A DNA stretch of 64,000 bases, taken from contig CAOKHH010000001.1 of NCBI GenBank assembly GCA_948468225.1, positions 176,044 through 240,043 on the forward strand, in the 5' to 3' direction. This document shows, piece by piece, positions 27,793 to 36,307 of the stretch; the first letter of the stretch is position 1; each line of letters starts with the position of its first letter. A program made the translations under genes and the position numbers. The notes under the pieces are model-generated. The model worked only from the letters and a program-made list of their open reading frames with translations, had not been told where the DNA came from and ran no database searches. This DNA is from an uncultured Clostridia bacterium. GTDB taxonomy: Bacteria > Bacillota > Clostridia > TANB77 > CAG-508.

Positions 27793-29802
27793 ATGCAAAA
27801 GAGTTTATTGATTACAGAAAAGCCAAGTGTTGCAATGGAATTTGCAAAGGTGTTAAAAATAAATACAACTAGAAAAGATGGTTTTTTAGAATCTGATACC
27901 TGGGTTGTTACATGGTGTGTAGGTCATTTGGTTACAATGTCTTATCCAGAAAAATATGATGAGAATTTAAAGTTTTGGAGATTGGATACTTTGCCATTTA
28001 TTCCAAGTGAATTCAAGTACGAAGTAATACCAGCCGTAGAGAAACAATTTAATGTGGTAAAGGGACTATTAACAAGGGAAGATATATCTAAAATTTATGT
28101 ATGTACTGACTCTGGGCGTGAAGGAGAATATATATATAGATTAGTAGATCAAATGGTTGGTGTTAATGGAAAAGAGAAAAGACGTGTATGGATAGATTCT
28201 CAAACTGAAGAAGCCATTTTAAATGGAATTAAAGATGCAAAGGATTTATCTGAATATGATAGCATTTCAGCATCTGCATATTTAAGAGCAAAGGAAGATT
28301 ATTTAATTGGTATAAATTTTTCAAGACTTCTTTCAATAATATATGGAAGAAGAGTAGCAAAACAAATAAACGAAGATAAGGCTTCTATATCTGTTGGTAG
28401 AGTTATGACTTGCGTATTAGGTATGGTAGTATCAAGGGAAAGAGAAATTAGGAACTTTGTAAAAACAAAATATTATAAAATAATAGGTGAATTTGGGAGT
28501 GATACATCTTCATTTAAAGCTGAGTGGAAAGTAACTGAAAAATCAAAAATGTATAATTCAATAGAATTATATAACGAAACAGGATTTAAAAAACAAGAAG
28601 ATGCAAAAAAATTTATATCTGAATTATTTAATGTAGGGAACGAGACCAACGTCGTTCCTAAAAATGCAATTATAACAGAGGTAAAGAAAAGCAAGCAAAA
28701 GGAAAATCCACCATTACTTTTTAATTTAGCAGAATTACAAAACGAATGTACAAAAAAGTTTAAAATAAAACCAGACGAAACATTAGAAGTAGTTCAAAAC
28801 CTTTACGAGAAAAAATTGGTAACATACCCAAGAACTGATGCAAGAGTTTTATCAACAGCAGTAGCAAAAGAAATTACAAAAAATTTAAATGGAATAAGTA
28901 AGGGCTTTCAAAATGAAGAAATAAAAGCAATAATAAATAAAATGGTTAGTGAGAAGTATTCAACCAATCTTTTAAAAACAAAGTATGTAAATGATAGCAA
29001 AATAACAGATCACTATGCAATAATTCCAACAGGACAAGGGTATGAGAATTTCGATAAATTACCAGAGTTACATAAAGAAATATATATAAATATAGTAAAA
29101 AGATTTCTAAGCATATTTTATCCACCAGCAGAATTTAATAAAGTGTCTGTAACTTTAGAAGTTGAAAACGAACAATTTAGTACAAGCGGAAAGGTTTGTA
29201 CAAATTTAGGATATTTAGAAATACTAAAACAACCTAAAAATACCGTAGGGGTCGGCGTCCTCGACGACCCGCAAAATACTGTAGGGAACGAGACCAACGT
29301 CGTTCCTATAAATACAGACAATCAAGAAAACGCAAATTTGGATATTTTAAATACACTAAAAAAAGGTCAAAATATAAATGTAGTAAATTATGAACTAAAA
29401 GAATCTGAAACAACACCTCCAACAAGATATAATTCAGGGTCTATAATTCTTGCTATGGAAAACGCAGGAAAACTAATAGAAGATGACGAATTAAGAGAAC
29501 AAATAAAAGGAACTGGAATTGGCACAAGTGCAACAAGAGCAGAAATTATAAAGAAACTAGAAAGAATAAAATATATAGATATAAATAGTAAAACACAAAT
29601 TATAACTCCAACAAATAAAGGAGAGATAATATTTGATGTAGTAGATTCATCAATGCCAGATATGCTAAATCCAAAACTAACTGCAAGTTGGGAAAAAGGG
29701 CTAGAAATGGTTGCAAACAAAGAAATTGAATCAGATGAGTTTATGGGAAAATTGGAAAACTATATAAAAGGGAAAATAAACAAATTAGTAATACCAATGT
29801 AG
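27793..29802 (+). CDS. topB: DNA topoisomerase III
   Basis: 669 residues of type IA topoisomerase, which relaxes and decatenates DNA through a 5' tyrosyl link. The Toprim domain opens with SLLITEKPSVAMEFAKVL and has TDSGREGEYIYR. The active tyrosine is in LVTYPRTDARVL. The C-terminal core has GIGTSATRAEIIKKLE. There is no zinc-finger tail. Three GTAGGG palindromes lie in frame, at 28633-28660, 29245-29272 and 29281-29308, each adding about ten residues such as VGNETNVVP. The stop TAG lies inside a fourth copy. The function should persist because the insertions fall in likely loops. Confidence 0.95.
   Translation: MQKSLLITEKPSVAMEFAKVLKINTTRKDGFLESDTWVVTWCVGHLVTMSYPEKYDENLKFWRLDTLPFIPSEFKYEVIPAVEKQFNVVKGLLTREDISKIYVCTDSGREGEYIYRLVDQMVGVNGKEKRRVWIDSQTEEAILNGIKDAKDLSEYDSISASAYLRAKEDYLIGINFSRLLSIIYGRRVAKQINEDKASISVGRVMTCVLGMVVSREREIRNFVKTKYYKIIGEFGSDTSSFKAEWKVTEKSKMYNSIELYNETGFKKQEDAKKFISELFNVGNETNVVPKNAIITEVKKSKQKENPPLLFNLAELQNECTKKFKIKPDETLEVVQNLYEKKLVTYPRTDARVLSTAVAKEITKNLNGISKGFQNEEIKAIINKMVSEKYSTNLLKTKYVNDSKITDHYAIIPTGQGYENFDKLPELHKEIYINIVKRFLSIFYPPAEFNKVSVTLEVENEQFSTSGKVCTNLGYLEILKQPKNTVGVGVLDDPQNTVGNETNVVPINTDNQENANLDILNTLKKGQNINVVNYELKESETTPPTRYNSGSIILAMENAGKLIEDDELREQIKGTGIGTSATRAEIIKKLERIKYIDINSKTQIITPTNKGEIIFDVVDSSMPDMLNPKLTASWEKGLEMVANKEIESDEFMGKLENYIKGKINKLVIPM
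28633..28660. repeat. Intragenic GTAGGG palindrome in topB, first
   Basis: GTAGGGAACGAG followed by ACGTCGTTCCTA, in frame, encoding VGNETNVVP. Identical over this length to 29281-29308. Confidence 0.75.
29245..29308. repeat. Tandem intragenic GTAGGG palindromes in topB
   Basis: Two elements, 29245-29272 (GTAGGGGTCGGCG type) and 29281-29308 (GTAGGGAACGAG type), separated by 8 bases. Both are in frame and encode a 22-residue stretch rich in V, G, D, N and P. Confidence 0.75.
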
Positions 29803-29826
29803 GGGTCGGTCTTGACCGACCCGTAG
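29799..29826. repeat. GTAGGGG palindrome overlapping the topB stop codon
   Basis: GTAGGGGTCGGTC with GACCGACCCGTAG. The topB TAG stop is part of its first four bases. Confidence 0.7.
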
Positions 29827-29856
29827 TTAATAATTATTTGTAGGTAGGAGGCGCTT

Positions 29857-30442
29857 ATGAAAATTGGAGTGGACCTAGATGGAGTTACATTTGATACAGA
29901 AAAGCTTTATAGAGTGTGTACAGAATTATATGAGGTTTTAGACTTAAAGAAAAACAATATTAAAGATAATTCTAATCTTGTGTTTCAGAAAAGATATAAT
30001 TGGACTGAAGATGAAACACAAGGGTTTATAGATAAATATCATGAATATATTGTAAGAAATGCCAATTTTATGCCTGGAGCAAAAGAAGTATTAAAACTTT
30101 TAAAAGAAGAGGGACACAAACTTATACTCATTACATCTAGAGGAAATAATGGAGAAGAGAAGTATATAAAAATAACAGAAGAAATATTTAAGGAGAACGA
30201 TTTTGAAGTTTTTGATAAATGCTATTGGGGAATACTAGATAAAGCGAAAATTTGCACAGAGGAAAATATAGATTTAATGATAGATGATTATAATGAAAAC
30301 TGTTTAAAGATTGCCAATGAGAGTATAAAAGTAATATATTTAAAAGATGCTCCATCATATGAAATAAATGATAATGAGTATATAAAGACTTTGTATAATT
30401 GGGGCGAAATATATAGATACATACGGTAGATTAACGTTGTAG
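29857..30442 (+). CDS. HAD-fold 5'(3')-deoxyribonucleotidase-like phosphatase, with a CGG near its end
   Basis: HAD-superfamily phosphatase of the NT5C type, expected to remove phosphate from nucleoside monophosphates. The catalytic motif IGVDLDGVTFDTE is at the N-terminus, motif II is LILITSRGNN and motif III is LMIDDYNENC. The ATG at 29857 follows GTAGGAGG. In frame 0 the protein ends YRYI-CGG-TAG (190 residues). If CGG shifts as elsewhere, it reads YIGRLTL and stops at 30440-30442, inside the next palindromic repeat (194 residues). Both endings are compatible with the family, so this site neither proves nor disproves the shift. Confidence 0.85.
30424..30426 (+). other. In-frame CGG just before the frame-0 stop of the HAD phosphatase gene
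   Basis: Frame 0 reads CGG TAG. A +1 shift reads GGT AGA TTA ACG TTG TAG, with the stop in the TAG of a GTAGGGG repeat, as in addB and topB. Confidence 0.5.
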
Positions 30443-30494
30443 GGGCACCGTTTGCGGGAATACCCTATAGGTTACGACACCACTGTGCCCGTGC
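30439..30494. repeat. Longer GTAGGGGCACC repeat, copy 1
   Basis: GTAGGGGCACCGTTTGCGG, then a second-half arm ACGACACCACTGTGCCC. A second copy of the same 55-base arrangement is at 57205-57258. Confidence 0.7.
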
Positions 30495-30520
30495 TAAATA
30501 AATAATTTATTGCAAATGTT

Positions 30521-30545
30521 GTAGGGGCGATTTTAATCGTCCGTA
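30521..30545. repeat. GTAGGGG short palindromic repeat
   Basis: GTAGGGGCGATTTTAATCGTCC. A close relative lies at 61011. Confidence 0.65.
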
Positions 30546-30572
30546 TACACATTACAAAAAAAGGAGAAGAAA

Positions 30573-31736
30573 ATGAAAGAAGTAGAAATTTCAGAAGCAA
30601 TTAGATATATTGGTGCAAGTGATAAAGAAACAAAAATATTTGAAAGCCAATACCATATACCAAATGGTATGGCGTATAATTCATATTTAATAAAAGATGA
30701 AAAAAATGTTGTTATGGATACTGTAGACAGGCACGTAACAGATAAATGGCTTGAGAATTTAGAAAGAGAATTAAATGGGGAAAGTGTTGAGTATTTAGTA
30801 GTTTCACATATGGAGCCAGACCATGCTTATAACATAGGATTACTTATTAGTAAATATCCTAATATGAAAATTGTTGGAAATGCAATGACTTTTAGAATGC
30901 TAAATAATTTTTTTGATGTAGATATTGAAAATAGAAAAGTTGAAGTAAAAGAAGCAGATACTTTAAATATTGGAAAACATACACTACAATTTTTTATGGC
31001 ACCAATGGTACATTGGCCAGAGGTAATGGTAACTTATGAACAAACAGAAAAAGTATTATTCTCAGCAGATGGTTTTGGAAAGTTTGGAGCAATAGATACT
31101 GATGAAGACTGGGCTTGCGAGGCAAGAAGATATTATTTTGGTATTGTTGGAAAATACGGAGAACAAGTACAAGCCTTATTAAAAAAGGCATCTACATTAG
31201 AGATTAACACAATTTGCCCATTACATGGACCAATATTAAAGGAAAATTTAGAATATTATATAAATAAATATGATATATGGAGTAAATACGAACCAGAAGA
31301 TGATGGAGTATTTATAGCAGTTGCATCAATTTATGGAAACACTATGGAGGTAGCAAAAAGGGTAGCTCAAATGTTAGAAGAAAAAGGAGTAAAGAAGGTT
31401 ACAGTAGCAGATTTAGCAAGGGACGATTTCGCAGAAGCAATAGAAGATGCTTTTAAATATGGTAAGGTAATACTTGCTGCATCTACTTACAATATGAGTG
31501 TATTCCCACCAATGAGACAATTTTTAACAAACTTAAAAGAAAGAAACTATCAAAAAAGAAAAATAGGAATAATAGAAAATGGAACATGGGCACCAGCAGC
31601 TGGAAAGTGCATGAAGGAAATGTTAGGACAAATGAAAGATATAGAAATTGTTGAGCCAACAGTTACAATAAAATCAAAGATGAAAGAGGGAAATATTGCT
31701 GAATTAGAACAATTAGTTAATGCAATTTTATTGTAA
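30573..31736 (+). CDS. fprA: Flavodiiron protein (oxygen or nitric oxide reductase)
   Basis: 387 residues with an N-terminal metallo-beta-lactamase-like diiron domain and a C-terminal flavodoxin domain. The diiron ligands are seen in SHMEPDHAYN (HxExDH), MVHWPEVMVTY, LFSADGFG and ICPLHGPILKENLEYY. The flavodoxin part has AVASIYGNTMEVAKRVA and AASTYNMSVFPPMRQF. It reduces O2 to water (or NO to N2O) in the cytoplasm with electrons from rubredoxin or a similar carrier. The superoxide reductase gene follows 46 bases later, so the two form an oxidative-stress operon. ATG with AAAAAGGAGAAGAAA. Confidence 0.95.
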   Translation: MKEVEISEAIRYIGASDKETKIFESQYHIPNGMAYNSYLIKDEKNVVMDTVDRHVTDKWLENLERELNGESVEYLVVSHMEPDHAYNIGLLISKYPNMKIVGNAMTFRMLNNFFDVDIENRKVEVKEADTLNIGKHTLQFFMAPMVHWPEVMVTYEQTEKVLFSADGFGKFGAIDTDEDWACEARRYYFGIVGKYGEQVQALLKKASTLEINTICPLHGPILKENLEYYINKYDIWSKYEPEDDGVFIAVASIYGNTMEVAKRVAQMLEEKGVKKVTVADLARDDFAEAIEDAFKYGKVILAASTYNMSVFPPMRQFLTNLKERNYQKRKIGIIENGTWAPAAGKCMKEMLGQMKDIEIVEPTVTIKSKMKEGNIAELEQLVNAILL

Positions 31737-31782
31737 TAACATCAATATTAAATCAAAAATATAATAGAAAGGAAGGATTTTT

Positions 31783-32148
31783 ATGAAATTAAAAAAATGT
31801 ACAAAATGTGGAGCTCTTATAAGAGTGATTGAGAATTGTAATTGCAATGACAATGGAATTACTTGTTGTGGAGAAAAAATGGTAGATGTAATACCAAACT
31901 CTACAGATGCAGCAGTAGAAAAACATGTACCAGAATTAAGTATTGTAGACAACAAATTAGTTGCAAAAGTAAACCATGTAATGGAGGAAGATCATTTTAT
32001 AGAGTGGATTTCATTTAAAAATGGAGACTTAGAAAAAACAGTATATCTAACTCCTGGAAAACCGGCAGAAGCAAGATTTTGCAGAACAGAAGGAACAACA
32101 GTATATGCATATTGTAATAAACATGGATTATGGAAAAAGGAAATGTAA
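31783..32148 (+). CDS. dfx: Desulfoferrodoxin-type superoxide reductase
   Basis: 121 residues. The N-terminal desulforedoxin-like Fe(Cys)4 domain has KKCTKCGALI and GITCCGEKM. The catalytic Fe(His)4Cys centre has EKHVPE, VNHVMEEDHFIEWI and YAYCNKHGLW. It reduces superoxide to hydrogen peroxide without making oxygen, as suits an anaerobe. It lies just downstream of fprA and probably shares its transcript. ATG after AAAGGAAGGA. All metal ligands are present. Confidence 0.95.
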   Translation: MKLKKCTKCGALIRVIENCNCNDNGITCCGEKMVDVIPNSTDAAVEKHVPELSIVDNKLVAKVNHVMEEDHFIEWISFKNGDLEKTVYLTPGKPAEARFCRTEGTTVYAYCNKHGLWKKEM

Positions 32149-32177
32149 TACAATTTTTTATTTCTTAATTGATATAT

Positions 32178-32203
32178 ATAGGGGCGCATGAAAAGCGCCC
32201 CTA
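32178..32203. repeat. ATAGGGGCGC palindrome between convergent genes
   Basis: ATAGGGGCGC with GCGCCCCTAT is a perfect short hairpin between dfx and the P-type ATPase gene and may act as a terminator. Confidence 0.65.
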
Positions 32204-32209
32204 TTGGTA

Positions 32210-34837
32210 TTATATCCAATTTTTATGATGTTTTATATAATCTTTTTTTACAATCATTGCAACAACTACATAAAGTAAAGGTATTAGTATAATTACAGAA
32301 ATATATTTTAAAGGTAGAGCAACTAATCCAATGAATTTGCCGAGTGTTGTGAATGGGAATATTATTGCAATAATGCTTAGTGTAATTGATGAAAAATATA
32401 CCATTTTTGATGCATTGCTTTCTTTAATTGGAGTTTTTGCTGTACGAATAACATGTAGTCCAACCAAGTTTGAAACCACACCATAAGAAAACCATATTGT
32501 TTGAAATAGAGCAGCATCTGGCAATCTTAAATTAAATCCAAACCATAATATGGCAAAAACAATTAAATCGAACATTGAACTAATAGGTCCCATAAAAAAC
32601 ATAAAGTTTTTTATGCTTTTTAAATTCCATTTTTGTGGCTCTCCTAAATATTCTTCATCTACATTATCAAAAGGCAAAGTTAGTTGCCCAATATCATATA
32701 GCAAACTTTGAACTAGCAATTGTATTGGTGTTATTGGAAAAAACGGCAAAAGCATACTTGCAATTAAAACTGATATTACTTCTCCAAAGTTGAAACTTAC
32801 TGCCATTTTTATATATTTTAATAAATTACCAAAAGTTTTTCTTCCTTCTCTAACACCTTGAATTAATACATTTAGATCTTTTTCTAAAAGAATAATATCT
32901 GCTGTTTCTTTAGCAATATCAACAGCTGTATCAACAGAAATTCCAACTTCTGAATTAGTAAGTGATGGAGCATCATTAATGCCATCTCCCATATAGCCAA
33001 CAACATTTCCAGCATCTTTTAAAAGTCTTACAATTCTAGCCTTTTGAATAGGAGAGAGCTTTGCAAAAACATTTGTATTTCTTAGTATTCTTAAAACTGC
33101 AATATCACTCATTTTATCTAGCTTACTTCCTGTAACTATTCTCGAAGTATTTATACCTACTTTTGAGCATATACATTTTGTTACAGCCTCGTTATCTCCT
33201 GTTAGAACTATAACTCTAATACCATTTTGGTTTAGCTTTTCAATAGAAGCTTTGGCAGATTCTTTTGGAGGGTCTAAAAATCCGGTAAAGCCTACTAATA
33301 TCATATTATTTTCATCTTGAACACTAAATCCATTTGTGCTCTTTGTTGTTTCTTTATATGCCACTGCAACAACCCTTAAACCAGATTCATTTAAGTCTTT
33401 TGTAAGTTTCCTTATGAATTCCTTTTTTTCAGTAGTAATAGGAGTAATTTCGCCATTGTAATCTATAAATTTGCACACACTTAAAATTTCTTCTAAGGCG
33501 CCTTTTGTTATCATTTTGCAAGAATTAGCATTGTCAGACACTATTATAGATAATCTTCTTCTTGAAAAATCAAAAGGTATTTCATCAATTTTTTTAAAAT
33601 TATTTGCAAATTCGGTTAAGTCTTCAATTTCTGCTCTTTTAATAATGGCTTCATCAATATTTCCCTTTAAACCTGTTTGAAAATATGAATTTAAAAATAC
33701 ATATTCTAGAATTCTTCGGTTTTCATTTCCTTGTATATCTAAGTATTTTTCTAAAACAATGTTGTCTTCTGTTAAAGTTCCAGTTTTATCTGTACATAAA
33801 ATATTCATTGCACCAAAACTTTGAATAGAATCGAGTTTTTTTACTATTGTTTTTTTCTTAGACATCCTAACAGCACCTTTTGCTAGGCTTGAAGATAGAA
33901 TAACAGGAAGTAAAAGCGGAGTAATTCCAATTGCTATGGCAACAGAAAAGGTAAATGCAACAAGTGTGTCATGCTTCCAAGCATTTAGTAAAAATGCAAC
34001 AGGAATCATAACCAACATAAAACGCATTAGCAATTTACTAATACTTTTAATTCCTTTTTGAAAGGCAGTTTGAGGTTTACCACTACTCATTGTATGAGCA
34101 ACTTTTCCAAAATAAGTATTTTCTCCAACTGCAAATACAACTCCTTTTGCATATCCACTTATAACATTAGTTCCCATAAAACAAATATTATCTAAATCTG
34201 TAATTGAGTCTATTGAAGTATTAGCAGTGTCTACTGTCTTTTTTACTGCATCAGATTCGCCAGTTAGCGAAGATTGACCAACATATAAATCTTTCGAATC
34301 TATAATTCTTAAATCTGCTGGAATCATATCTCCTGCAGATAAAATAATAATATCACCAACTGTAATCTCTTTCATAGGAATTTTTTGTTTTTCTCCATTA
34401 CGAATAACAGTTGAAGTAGCTGCAACTAATTCTTTTAGCTTTTCAGCAGCTTTATTAGAGCGGAATTCCTCAAAAAATTCTAATAAAGTGCTTGTAATAA
34501 TTAGTATTAAAATAACAATTATATTTGCAAACGAAGGAGGATCCAAAAGAATAATATCTGTATAAATTAAGATTAAGGTTATTCCCATTAAAATACCATT
34601 AAATGGGCTAAATAAGCTTGCTAGAAAATAATTATACCATTTCTTTGGCTTTGCTTGTTTTATTTGGTTTAACCCATATTTTGCTTTCGCTTTTTCTACT
34701 TCTTCAGTAGACAAACCATTTGGATTTATAGAAAACTCTTTTAAAAAATCATCTTTATTTAATAGAGATGGGGTGTTATACATTTTTAAAATATCATTTG
34801 ATTTTGTGCTAACATTAGTAGCTGCCAAATCAATCAC
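32210..34837 (-). CDS. mgtA: P-type ATPase of the magnesium-importing (MgtA/MgtB) class
   Basis: 875 residues. The N-terminal cation-ATPase domain contains GLNQIKQAKPKKWYN and is followed by helices. The actuator motif is SLTGES, the phosphorylation site is ILCTDKTGTLTEDN, and the hinge is MGDGINDAPSL. The C-terminal six-helix block includes PITPIQLLVQSLLYDIGQL, typical of the P3B magnesium class. It would pump Mg2+ into the cell at the expense of ATP. Calcium-type ATPases are an alternative, but the IQLLVQSLLYD and FDNVDEEY features favour Mg. ATG 34837 follows AAAAGGAGTGA. No Mg riboswitch is obvious upstream. Confidence 0.9.
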   Translation of the reverse strand: MIDLAATNVSTKSNDILKMYNTPSLLNKDDFLKEFSINPNGLSTEEVEKAKAKYGLNQIKQAKPKKWYNYFLASLFSPFNGILMGITLILIYTDIILLDPPSFANIIVILILIITSTLLEFFEEFRSNKAAEKLKELVAATSTVIRNGEKQKIPMKEITVGDIIILSAGDMIPADLRIIDSKDLYVGQSSLTGESDAVKKTVDTANTSIDSITDLDNICFMGTNVISGYAKGVVFAVGENTYFGKVAHTMSSGKPQTAFQKGIKSISKLLMRFMLVMIPVAFLLNAWKHDTLVAFTFSVAIAIGITPLLLPVILSSSLAKGAVRMSKKKTIVKKLDSIQSFGAMNILCTDKTGTLTEDNIVLEKYLDIQGNENRRILEYVFLNSYFQTGLKGNIDEAIIKRAEIEDLTEFANNFKKIDEIPFDFSRRRLSIIVSDNANSCKMITKGALEEILSVCKFIDYNGEITPITTEKKEFIRKLTKDLNESGLRVVAVAYKETTKSTNGFSVQDENNMILVGFTGFLDPPKESAKASIEKLNQNGIRVIVLTGDNEAVTKCICSKVGINTSRIVTGSKLDKMSDIAVLRILRNTNVFAKLSPIQKARIVRLLKDAGNVVGYMGDGINDAPSLTNSEVGISVDTAVDIAKETADIILLEKDLNVLIQGVREGRKTFGNLLKYIKMAVSFNFGEVISVLIASMLLPFFPITPIQLLVQSLLYDIGQLTLPFDNVDEEYLGEPQKWNLKSIKNFMFFMGPISSMFDLIVFAILWFGFNLRLPDAALFQTIWFSYGVVSNLVGLHVIRTAKTPIKESNASKMVYFSSITLSIIAIIFPFTTLGKFIGLVALPLKYISVIILIPLLYVVVAMIVKKDYIKHHKNWI

Positions 34838-34876
34838 TCCTTTTTATTATTGTATAGAAAAATGATGCCAAATGTT

Positions 34877-34900
34877 GTAGAGGCGGGCATAGTGTCCGCA
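34877..34900. repeat. GTAGAGGCGGGC short palindromic repeat
   Basis: Diverged member of the GTAGGGG family upstream of mgtA. Between 34900 and 34970 I see only AT-rich sequence. Confidence 0.55.
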
Positions 34901-34971
34901 TTCCAAAATAGTTTTTCCAAAATGTAACATCAATATGTAAGGTAATTGATTTTTTATTCAATAAATACAAC

Positions 34972-35002
34972 AAATGCACCCGTTTTAATAAGGGGTGCAT
35001 TT
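34972..35002 (-). terminator. Intrinsic terminator for orphan gene A
   Basis: AAATGCACCC and GGGGTGCATTT form the stem. On the minus strand it is followed by TGTTGTATTTATT. Confidence 0.6.
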
Positions 35003-35067
35003 GTCACTCAAGTTGAATTGCTTGATTTTTTTGTCAGCAATAGCCATAATTTGTTATGCTGGAAAGT

Positions 35068-35436
35068 TTACCAGCAAAGGTCGCTTACGCTTGGACGCAT
35101 AGGTTTATTAGCGTAGTAATCGCGTATAATTTCTTTTCTTTCATCATCTGTTGTAGTTGGTGAAACAAAAAATCCACCATCTAATAGAGAAACCTGAATG
35201 CCTTTAAACTCTGTGTTTGAGTTTAAGTCATAAACTTTCAAAAGTTCTTGCCGGAAGTTAGAACCTGCTTCAAAGCAGCCCATAGCCACATCAAAAGCAT
35301 CTTCAGCACTAGCAGAAGCCTCAACAAAGTTGATTTTGGCAATACCATCACTAAAGCCAGTTAGTTCAAGCCGAGAAATTCTGTCGGAAAGTACTTTAAA
35401 AAGATAGTTCATTTCAAAACAAACTAATGTTGCCAT
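35068..35436 (-). CDS. Orphan cassette A: small protein of unknown function with two in-frame CGG codons
   Basis: 122 residues from ATG 35436 after GAGGAGGAATAATT. I do not recognise it. It has a soluble, mixed alpha/beta look (EMNYLFKVLSDRISRLELTG, then DAFDVAMGCFEAG) and no signal peptide. It has its own strong promoter (35504-35532) and terminator. Base and codon use are less AT-biased than in neighbours. It contains CGG at 35371-35373 and 35251-35253, read here as Arg. With a +1 shift at the first one translation would stop four codons later. It is either foreign and poorly expressed here, or uses the shift as an off-switch. Confidence 0.6.
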   Translation of the reverse strand: MATLVCFEMNYLFKVLSDRISRLELTGFSDGIAKINFVEASASAEDAFDVAMGCFEAGSNFRQELLKVYDLNSNTEFKGIQVSLLDGGFFVSPTTTDDERKEIIRDYYANKPMRPSVSDLCW

Positions 35437-35503
35437 AATTATTCCTCCTCGCAAAGTTTATAGTTGTTTATATGGCATGCTGACTATAAAGGTTTACTGT
35501 GAA

Positions 35504-35532
35504 ATTATATCATAAATTTATATAATTTACAA
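35504..35532 (-). promoter_or_regulatory. Promoter of orphan cassette A
   Basis: On the minus strand TTGTAA, 17 bases, TATAAT. The leader downstream can fold with TTTATAG against CTATAAA. Confidence 0.65.
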
Positions 35533-35557
35533 ATAAGAAAAATTCTTATAACTGCAT

Positions 35558-35586
35558 TTGCTAAAAAGCAAAAAATATGGTATAAT
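35558..35586 (+). promoter_or_regulatory. Promoter of orphan cassette B
   Basis: TTGCTA, 17 bases, TATAAT, placed so that transcription would start at about the first base of the conserved leader stem. Confidence 0.75.
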
Positions 35587-35591
35587 TATAG

Positions 35592-35640
35592 TAACTTATG
35601 TTATCTCCTTATCTCAATGGCTTCGAGACAGCATAGGTAA
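35592..35640 (+). promoter_or_regulatory. Structured leader of orphan cassette B, shared with cassette C
   Basis: TAACTTATGTT (35592-35602) pairs with AGCATAGGTAA (35630-35640) through 10 of 11 positions counting G-U pairs. The 3' half, from CTTCGAGACA onward, is identical over 23 bases to the leader at 37466-37488. The loop differs. It may be a cis-regulatory RNA or an RNA-protection stem. Confidence 0.65.
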
Positions 35641-35662
35641 TAAAAATTAAGGAGGCGTTAGT

Positions 35663-36007
35663 ATGAGTATGCTAACAAAGGTTGAATACTGTTATATGGT
35701 TTCGGAGATCAACAATGTGATTAACTGTATGGAGAAAGATGGGTGGCGGATGAGAGGAACTCCTATTCCTTATTTTCAAGATTTCACAACCGATTCTGAG
35801 AATAGTTCGATGTTCCTTTTGACATTCGAAAGACCTGACACGACGAGTGCTCAAAATCCAAGTGCATCAAATATGCAGAGCTCCAATGTGTCAAACACAT
35901 CGAGTGTTCAAAATTCCAGTGCATCAAACACACAGAACTCCAATGTGCCAACTTTCAATGCTGGTTGTGACAATGGAGAATCTAAAATTAGGCTTGAGAA
36001 AGACTAA
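35663..36007 (+). CDS. Orphan cassette B: small protein with Ser/Asn/Gln-rich repeated tail and one in-frame CGG
   Basis: 114 residues, ATG after AAGGAGGCGTTAGT. The N-terminal 60 residues are paralogous to cassette C (LTK near the start, then EIN, GW and a FE+P ending). The tail holds imperfect repeats of about 10-12 residues (SAQNPSASNMQSSN, then SVQNSSASNTQNSN). There is no signal peptide and the function is unknown. CGG at 35747-35749 is read as Arg in WRMRG. A +1 shift would give Gly then an immediate TGA. It has its own promoter, leader and terminator, and base use unlike the neighbours. Confidence 0.6.
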   Translation: MSMLTKVEYCYMVSEINNVINCMEKDGWRMRGTPIPYFQDFTTDSENSSMFLLTFERPDTTSAQNPSASNMQSSNVSNTSSVQNSSASNTQNSNVPTFNAGCDNGESKIRLEKD

Positions 36008-36022
36008 CTACAACATAACTAC

Positions 36023-36068
36023 AACACAAAAACAACTCACGAATTTTTTCGTGGGTTGTTTTTGTGTT
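36023..36068 (+). terminator. Terminator of orphan cassette B
   Basis: AACACAAAAACAACTCACGA pairs with the TCGTGGGTTGTTTTTGTGTT arm. This long stem has T tracts. Confidence 0.85.
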
Positions 36069-36113
36069 AACTTGCTTTTTAATACATATAGATATAAAAT
36101 AATAACAATAATT

Positions 36114-36264
36114 AAATGTAATGGAGGATTAGTGTGAAAAAACAAGTTTTTCACACTAATGCTACAATCGCTAACGCCTTTGAGATTTCCTCATTACATT
36201 CGGAAACTCAATTCGGCTAATAAAAACCTCTTTCATTCTTACAATTTAATTTAGAGGTTTTTAT
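36114..36264 (+). other. Structured intergenic stretch upstream of ispG
   Basis: Three nested or serial stems: AAATGTAATGGAGGA with TCCTCATTACATT (outer, imperfect), ATTAGTGTGAAAAA with TTTTTCACACTAAT (perfect 14 base pairs) and AAAAACCTCT with AGAGGTTTTT (36219-36264), the last looking like a terminator just before the ispG ribosome binding site. It may be a decayed element like 21811-21957. No known riboswitch was recognised. Confidence 0.5.
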
Positions 36265-36307
36265 AAAATATTTGTTAGAGCATTAAATTGCTCGAATGGA
36301 GGTTTTT

